Shown here piece by piece: positions 40,332-43,697 of a DNA stretch of 43,697 nucleotides; positions within the stretch are counted from its first letter, which is position 1, and the number at the start of each line of letters is the position of its first letter. Under the pieces are notes generated by a model, which was not told where the DNA came from, ran no database searches, and saw nothing but the letters and a program-made list of their open reading frames with translations. The stretch spans positions 1-43,697 of the forward strand of contig NZ_PYMJ01000042.1 in NCBI RefSeq assembly GCF_003025615.1. Direction: 5' to 3'. Source of the stretch: Photobacterium frigidiphilum. Lineage in GTDB: Bacteria; Pseudomonadota; Gammaproteobacteria; Enterobacterales; Vibrionaceae. The position numbers were made by a program, and so were the translations under genes.

Positions 40332-40973
40332 ATGAGGAATATAGGTTTTAGAATTAAAAATAAACGAAAATTGAGGGGTTTAACTCAAGAACTTTTGGCG
40401 AAAAAAGTGGGGGTAACTAAGGCCGCAGTATCAAGGTGGGAAACCGGAAAAAATACTGTAGCAAGTGATAAATTATCATTATTAGCTGATATTTTAGAAG
40501 TTAACGCTGATTGGTTATTGACTGGTGATTTGTTTGCAAGTCAGAGTGAAGCTGATTCTGCTGTATTTTGGGCTCCTTTATGCAATGAAGTATGTGCTTC
40601 AGCCGGTAATGGTGAAATTAATTGTGATTATACTGATCGCGAATTAATACCAATACCTCAACGTTTTATTCGTTATCAAAATAATAGGGAAACAATATTT
40701 TGTGTACTGGTTAAAGGGGATTCGATGAGTCCAGTCTTGCTTGATGGTTCAATAATTGCTGTTAATAGTATTGTGAATGATATTAGAGATGGTCGTATGT
40801 ACTTGATCAAGCAGGGAGATTTGTTGAGAGTGAAAGTACTGCAACGGTTACCAAATAAAATTTTATTACAAAGTTATAATGTAAAATTTAAAGATGAAAT
40901 TTATGAAGACAAAGACACTGATATTCAAATACTTGGAGAGGTGTTCTGGTTTTCATCATTAGTTCCAATTTGA
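40332..40973 (+). CDS. LexA/CI-like autocleaving repressor (XRE + S24 peptidase)
   Basis: 213 aa. N-terminal XRE helix-turn-helix (LTQELLAKKVGVTKAAVSRWETGK, residues about 17-40). The cleavage site is Ala91-Gly92 (CASAGNG), the nucleophile Ser131 in GDSMSP, and the general base Lys168 in LRVKVL, the full S24/LexA-type self-cleavage set. DNA damage, acting through RecA, should inactivate it and derepress its targets, as in SXT SetR or lambda CI. The best target candidate is the divergent transfer block. It has the lower G+C and codon feel of the left region. Confidence 0.9.
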   Translation: MRNIGFRIKNKRKLRGLTQELLAKKVGVTKAAVSRWETGKNTVASDKLSLLADILEVNADWLLTGDLFASQSEADSAVFWAPLCNEVCASAGNGEINCDYTDRELIPIPQRFIRYQNNRETIFCVLVKGDSMSPVLLDGSIIAVNSIVNDIRDGRMYLIKQGDLLRVKVLQRLPNKILLQSYNVKFKDEIYEDKDTDIQILGEVFWFSSLVPI

Positions 40974-41077
40974 TGTATAGAGATATGAAAAGTAAAGTAA
41001 AGTATAGTTGTTGTTTTCTATATTTTATTTATAATAGATTGAGTATTTTAGAGTGAAAGTGCATTACATAGCACGTT

Positions 41078-41099
41078 ACTACATAGTTTTCTATGTAGT
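41078..41099 (+). terminator. Hairpin downstream of the repressor gene
   Basis: Perfect stem ACTACATAG / CTATGTAGT with a TTTT loop (41078-41099), followed by the T-containing stretch TATTTTCT. Probably ends the repressor transcript. The rest of the 40974-41155 gap shows only AT-rich sequence. Confidence 0.5.
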
Positions 41100-41155
41100 G
41101 TATTTTCTAAAATATAGAATGTGTTAGGCGTGAGAACCTGACTATATAGCATTTG

Positions 41156-41229
41156 CAAAAAGCCTGAACTTACCAGAATGGGTTCAGGCTTTTTTGTATC
41201 TGGAGATCAAGTGTTTGATCTTTTTATCG
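41156..41229 (-). ncRNA. Predicted antisense RNA controlling RepA (CopA/Inc-type)
   Basis: A minus-strand promoter is visible: TTGAGA (41266-41261) and a perfect TATAAT (41241-41236), 19 bp apart. An RNA starting near 41229 would fold one hairpin (AGATCAA/TTGATCT, 41204-41221) and end at a strong terminator (AAGCCTGAAC/GTTCAGGCTT, 41191-41160, then T run), about 74 nt in all. Size, position upstream of the leader peptide and two-hairpin form match CopA/Inc RNA of IncFII/IncI replicons. Confidence 0.7.
41160..41195 (+). terminator. Strong hairpin/terminator in the rep leader
   Basis: Stem AAGCCTGAAC/GTTCAGGCTT with a 12 nt loop is flanked by A and T runs on both sides, so it terminates in both directions. 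It is the likely target hairpin of the antisense RNA as well as its terminator. A second small hairpin with T run follows at 41204-41225. Confidence 0.8.
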
Positions 41230-41301
41230 ATTCTGATTATAGTGATCTAAATGTTTGGCCTCTCAACCCAGACAAACCTAAAACATTCTGGAATTAATAT
41301 T

Positions 41302-41424
41302 ATGAAAAACCCATCTAGTTGCACTTTGCAACCTCAAAGACTCAGACACCATTTCTATCACCATAATGCCTTAGCGTTTGCTTTGTGTACTTATGTTGAG
41401 GATGTGTGTCATGGCATTTGCTGA
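41302..41424 (+). CDS. Leader peptide translationally coupled to repA
   Basis: 40 aa (MKNPSSCTLQPQRLRHHFYH...), His/Leu/Cys-rich, not seen as a stand-alone protein. Its stop (TGA, 41422-41424) lies 14 bp inside repA, whose ATG is at 41411. IncFII and IncI replicons use exactly this layout (TapA/RepY): ribosomes finishing the leader open the repA start, and the antisense RNA blocks leader translation. Confidence 0.72.
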   Translation: MKNPSSCTLQPQRLRHHFYHHNALAFALCTYVEDVCHGIC

Positions 41425-42271
41425 ATCCTCAATATCACGCCCACAACTTACACCCGTCACGCCGACTAAAGGCGAGTATGACGCCGAATACCGTGCTAAG
41501 CGTAAGTTACGCAAGCAAGCGTTAATCGAATTGCATCATGATGTGGTTGAGTGTGAAAACCAAAAGTTGCAAGCCCAGGATAAACCCACTAACTTTGCGA
41601 TTGGCTTTCGTGCGAGACGATTACTGAGAAATGGTGAGGTTGAAACCCTGCCACAGGAATTTGCCCGTATTTTAAAAGGGTGTGAAGAGTTCATTGATAA
41701 CCCCAATCGATTCCCTTCATTACACGCTTGGTGTGATGCAACCAACAATGTTCAATCACGACGTCTTATTGCCAAGGTGCTTGCTTGTATCTTGCCGAAT
41801 ACTGATCTGATTGGTGGCCGTGTCGGTGTACCGACAGAAGCGGGCATTAGAACAATTAGCTACGATCAGTTACAAGAAGACTATGCGCTTCGATTTGGTG
41901 AGTTTATTTCCCCGAACAGCTTCAAAAAAGCGATTCAGCACTTAGGCCACGCCGGTTACTTTCATTCTGAACGCATCAATGTGTGTGTCGATCAAAAGAG
42001 CGGTACAGTGCGTAGTGCGGCGGCCTTCAAGCAATTTACCGAGCGTTTCTTCTCTGATCTGAAAGTGGTGCGTTATAGCAATATCTGTCAGATGATCATT
42101 GCGACAAGAGAGCGACAGAAGAAAAAAGGGTTACGGTTCTTTTGGGTGGCTCGACGTCTTTTGATGGAAGGTGTGCAGCAAATCTTTAATGCCTCCACAC
42201 TCAATGACTATGCTGATACGACCTCTACGGTGTTCTCTGCTTACCAACACCCTCAACAAGTCCCATTATAG
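41411..42271 (+). CDS. repA: RepA-type plasmid replication initiator
   Basis: 286 aa from the ATG at 41411 (GAGG upstream); a start at 41378 would add 11 residues and break the leader overlap. Basic N-terminus (KLRKQALIELHHD), then a winged-helix-like region: GIRTISYDQLQEDYALRFG, SPNSFKKAIQHLGHAGYFHSE and RSAAAFKQFTERFFSDLKVV. The C-terminus is basic (RERQKKKGLRFFWVARRLLMEG). The sequence is distant from classic IncFII RepA, so the assignment rests on the winged-helix pattern plus the antisense RNA, coupled leader and downstream origin-like region. Confidence 0.85.
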   Translation: MAFAESSISRPQLTPVTPTKGEYDAEYRAKRKLRKQALIELHHDVVECENQKLQAQDKPTNFAIGFRARRLLRNGEVETLPQEFARILKGCEEFIDNPNRFPSLHAWCDATNNVQSRRLIAKVLACILPNTDLIGGRVGVPTEAGIRTISYDQLQEDYALRFGEFISPNSFKKAIQHLGHAGYFHSERINVCVDQKSGTVRSAAAFKQFTERFFSDLKVVRYSNICQMIIATRERQKKKGLRFFWVARRLLMEGVQQIFNASTLNDYADTTSTVFSAYQHPQQVPL

Positions 42272-42640
42272 CGATCTTAACGTATCCGCGAGAGCGGAGG
42301 ATTCTGCACGCCTGAACCTTGTTGAATGACTCATATTCTTCGAACTCCCTGCTGTCTATCCACTAGAAGTGTGATCTCCCTCTGTTTATCCATTGATGTT
42401 TCCAATATGAATATGATAACAAACTTATTCACACTAAAGGTAGTGCAAGAAATATACCCTAGAAAGTAATCCAATAAAAAACCTCAATAACCAGCGTAAG
42501 TTAGAAGACTACGTAGTTAGATAAATATTAAGATAAATATAAAAATAAATAGTTAACTAAAATAAAAGCACGCAGCAAGCTGCTATTAAGTACCTCCCAT
42601 TCAATTATCAATATTATCGACCCCTTAACTTTATTACATC
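42272..42640. other. Likely replication origin region downstream of repA
   Basis: Immediately after repA comes a small hairpin (TCCGC/GCGGA, 42285-42298), comparable to the CIS terminator of IncFII plasmids. Two imperfect DnaA-box-like strings follow, CTATCCACT (42356) and TTATCCATT (42386), then a ~200 bp AT-rich stretch (about 42400-42620). The arrangement fits a cis-acting RepA origin. A TTG-initiated frame at 42642-42866 lacks a ribosome site and was not called; I see nothing definite in 42641-43040. Confidence 0.5.
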
Positions 42641-43061
42641 ATTGAACGGGCCCCATCGAGGTCATCTACTCGTTCAACAAAAACTTACCCTCCTCAAACC
42701 TGACGCTATAAAGAACGCGTGGCAGCACCTTCTTGTCATCCGACAGGATATTCCCCATATATTTCAACCCTTCGCAGAGAAAGAGCCGCTTTGTAAGAAG
42801 GAAAGGGGCGTTGAACCCAGTGATATTCGCACTAGAACGCACCAGGAGCGATTAAATCAACGTTAAGGGTATTGGGCTTAGGATATTTCGCTACGCTCAA
42901 TATAAGAGCATTGGGGAGCATTAACCTTTATCCGCGATCTTTTTGATCAGTGAAGATCATCAGATATAACTTTATTTGTGACGCTGTAACACTAAGGATA
43001 AATCACTTTCCTGATATGTGATGTAAGGCTGTTGCTTTAAATGATACTGTATATATAATCA

Positions 43062-43077
43062 CTGTGATTATATACAG
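43062..43077 (+). promoter_or_regulatory. LexA (SOS) box
   Basis: CTGTGATTATATACAG fits CTGT-N8-ACAG exactly and lies 21 bp before the ATG of the DinI-like gene. A second half-site, TACTGTATATA, starts at 43045, giving an overlapping near-palindrome. Confidence 0.85.
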
Positions 43078-43097
43078 TATTAAATTTAAGGTGTTGT

Positions 43098-43331
43098 ATG
43101 AAAATTGAATTGATGGTGAATAAAACAGGATTACCGAAAAATGGTTACTCCAAACTAGATAATGAGTTTACTCGACGCATTCATGCTCGATGGCCAGAGG
43201 CACATATTCGGTTACGCAAAGGGAACAATAACAATTTGACCGTGTTAAGTGCATCAAAAGGTGAGAAAGAAGCTGTCGGCAAACTATTAGAAGAAATGTT
43301 TGAAGAGGCTGATGAATGGCTCTACGAATAA
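43098..43331 (+). CDS. dinI: DinI-family SOS modulator
   Basis: 77 aa, AAGGTG before the ATG. Whole-length match to the DinI pattern: MKIELMVNKTGLPKNG, LDNEFTRRIHARWPEAHIRLRKG, NNNLTVLSASKGEKEAV and LEEMFEEADEWLYE, the acidic C-terminal helix that mimics DNA and binds RecA. Length equals E. coli DinI (about 80). With a LexA box directly upstream it should be SOS-induced, and may tune RecA activity during plasmid entry and so cleavage of the plasmid's S24 repressor. Confidence 0.9.
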   Translation: MKIELMVNKTGLPKNGYSKLDNEFTRRIHARWPEAHIRLRKGNNNNLTVLSASKGEKEAVGKLLEEMFEEADEWLYE

Positions 43332-43487
43332 GCGGCTTATGAGCTTTTCGATGGGTGTTTGTGGTAAGTCGGCTGGTAATATTAGCGTTAAAATGTACCA
43401 GTCGATAAGTAATATGTTGAAATATAATAACTAATTATTGGTATACTTTTCTGTTAATGGCCCCTCCGTACATTTTTACAACATATC

Positions 43488-43510
43488 ACTGTAATTACGA
43501 TAATTACAGT
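43488..43510. promoter_or_regulatory. Perfect 10 bp inverted repeat, operator-like
   Basis: ACTGTAATTA and TAATTACAGT are separated by CGA, about 60 bp from the IS end. The 43332-43571 gap otherwise holds only a 7-codon frame (43547) with a strong GAGGGGGT site. Role unknown. Confidence 0.45.
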
Positions 43511-43571
43511 AAGCATCATAATTACGGGTTTTGAGGGGGTTAGGTAATGATAAGATTAGTTCGTATATAAA

Positions 43572-43697
43572 AGGGTTCTCTGACTAAAAGAACGGTTTGT
43601 CACCAGATTCCTCTGTAACCCTTGGTATCACTAGGCTGCAGCCAAAAAATCGATTTCAATATCGCTTAGCAGAAAATCGATAACCTCTTGAATATTA
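43572..43697 (-). mobile_element. Insertion-sequence terminus with transposase C-terminus, right window end (partial)
   Basis: The minus strand from 43697 reads an open frame ending EVIDFLLSDIEIDFLAAA and a TAG stop at 43631, then 59 bp of non-coding IS end nearly identical to the inverted left end of the window. The IS tip is near GGGTTC (43573). The frame looks like a transposase C-terminus cut by the window edge; family not identified. Confidence 0.6.

Noticed and set aside
42642..42866. 74-codon frame from a TTG downstream of repA
   Set aside because: Non-ATG start without ribosome site, Gln/His/Pro-rich translation, in the probable origin region.
1..43697. Linear plasmid with terminal inverted repeats or hairpin telomeres
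   Set aside because: The terminal repeats contain transposase C-terminal coding sequence and are only highly similar in the outer 59 bp, which fits IS ends at an assembly break better.
1..43697. CRISPR array, tRNA genes, antibiotic-resistance genes or integron
   Set aside because: No regularly spaced direct repeats with unique spacers, no tRNA cloverleaf or attC-like series, and no recognisable resistance protein were found by reading.

Overview
This window looks like most or all of a ~44 kb conjugative plasmid from a marine gammaproteobacterium, most likely a Vibrionaceae member (Vibrio, Aliivibrio or Photobacterium). Evidence for the host: a trypsin-like protease with a GlyGly-CTERM tail, a DinI-type SOS gene, moderate G+C, and the overall style of the plasmid. 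The family assignment is inference. Both window ends lie inside inverted copies of the same insertion-sequence terminus (1-127 and 43572-43697), so the contig probably breaks at an IS or composite transposon. The flanks share TATAAA, a possible target duplication.

Layout. 1-6400: maintenance and establishment genes. These are two small unknown genes, an unknown minus-strand gene, a type Ib-like partition module (ParA, a small basic partner and a third small gene) surrounded by ten copies of AGTAWTACT in five evenly spaced pairs, an ArdB/KlcA antirestriction gene and a neighbouring unknown gene. 6478-8914: an unknown gene and the VirD4/TraD-type coupling protein. 8915-10827: a 1.9 kb gene-free region. 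10828-13352: an unknown gene, a SprT-like metalloprotease, a KorA/PapB-like regulator and two small unknown genes. 13321-39580: a minus-strand block that could be one ~26 kb operon. It reads, in transcription order, unknown leader genes, VirB3, VirB2, VirB4, VirB5, VirB6, VirB8, VirB9, VirB10, then a thin (type IVB) pilus set PilL(N-terminal)-TcpQ-like lipoprotein-PilN-O-P-Q-R-S and minor pilins, then exported proteins, a lytic transglycosylase, a TrbM-like protein, SSB and VirB11. 39953-40973: a ribbon-helix-helix protein and a divergent LexA/CI-type repressor. 41156-42640: an IncFII-like replicon with an antisense RNA, a translationally coupled leader peptide, RepA and a downstream origin region. 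43062-43331: a LexA box and dinI.

The most striking item is in the gene-free region. The minus strand carries what reads as a group II self-splicing intron in circularly permuted order: domain V- and VI-like hairpins (about 9879-9806) lie UPSTREAM of a domain I 5' end (from 9787), separated by only 18 nt. Those 18 nt end in an IBS1-like heptamer perfectly complementary to an EBS1-like heptamer inside domain I. The element is bracketed by ~45 bp inverted arms and by arrays of short perfect hairpins. Circularly permuted group II introns have been reported in bacteria, but their role is unknown; this one lies between the coupling-protein gene and a probable mobilisation locus.

Other notable points: no recognisable relaxase and no prepilin peptidase in the window; a 294 bp Tn3-type miniature element with a 5 bp target duplication (15038-15331); a boxA-like antitermination site in the leader of the transfer block; and a secreted protease embedded in the pilus operon.
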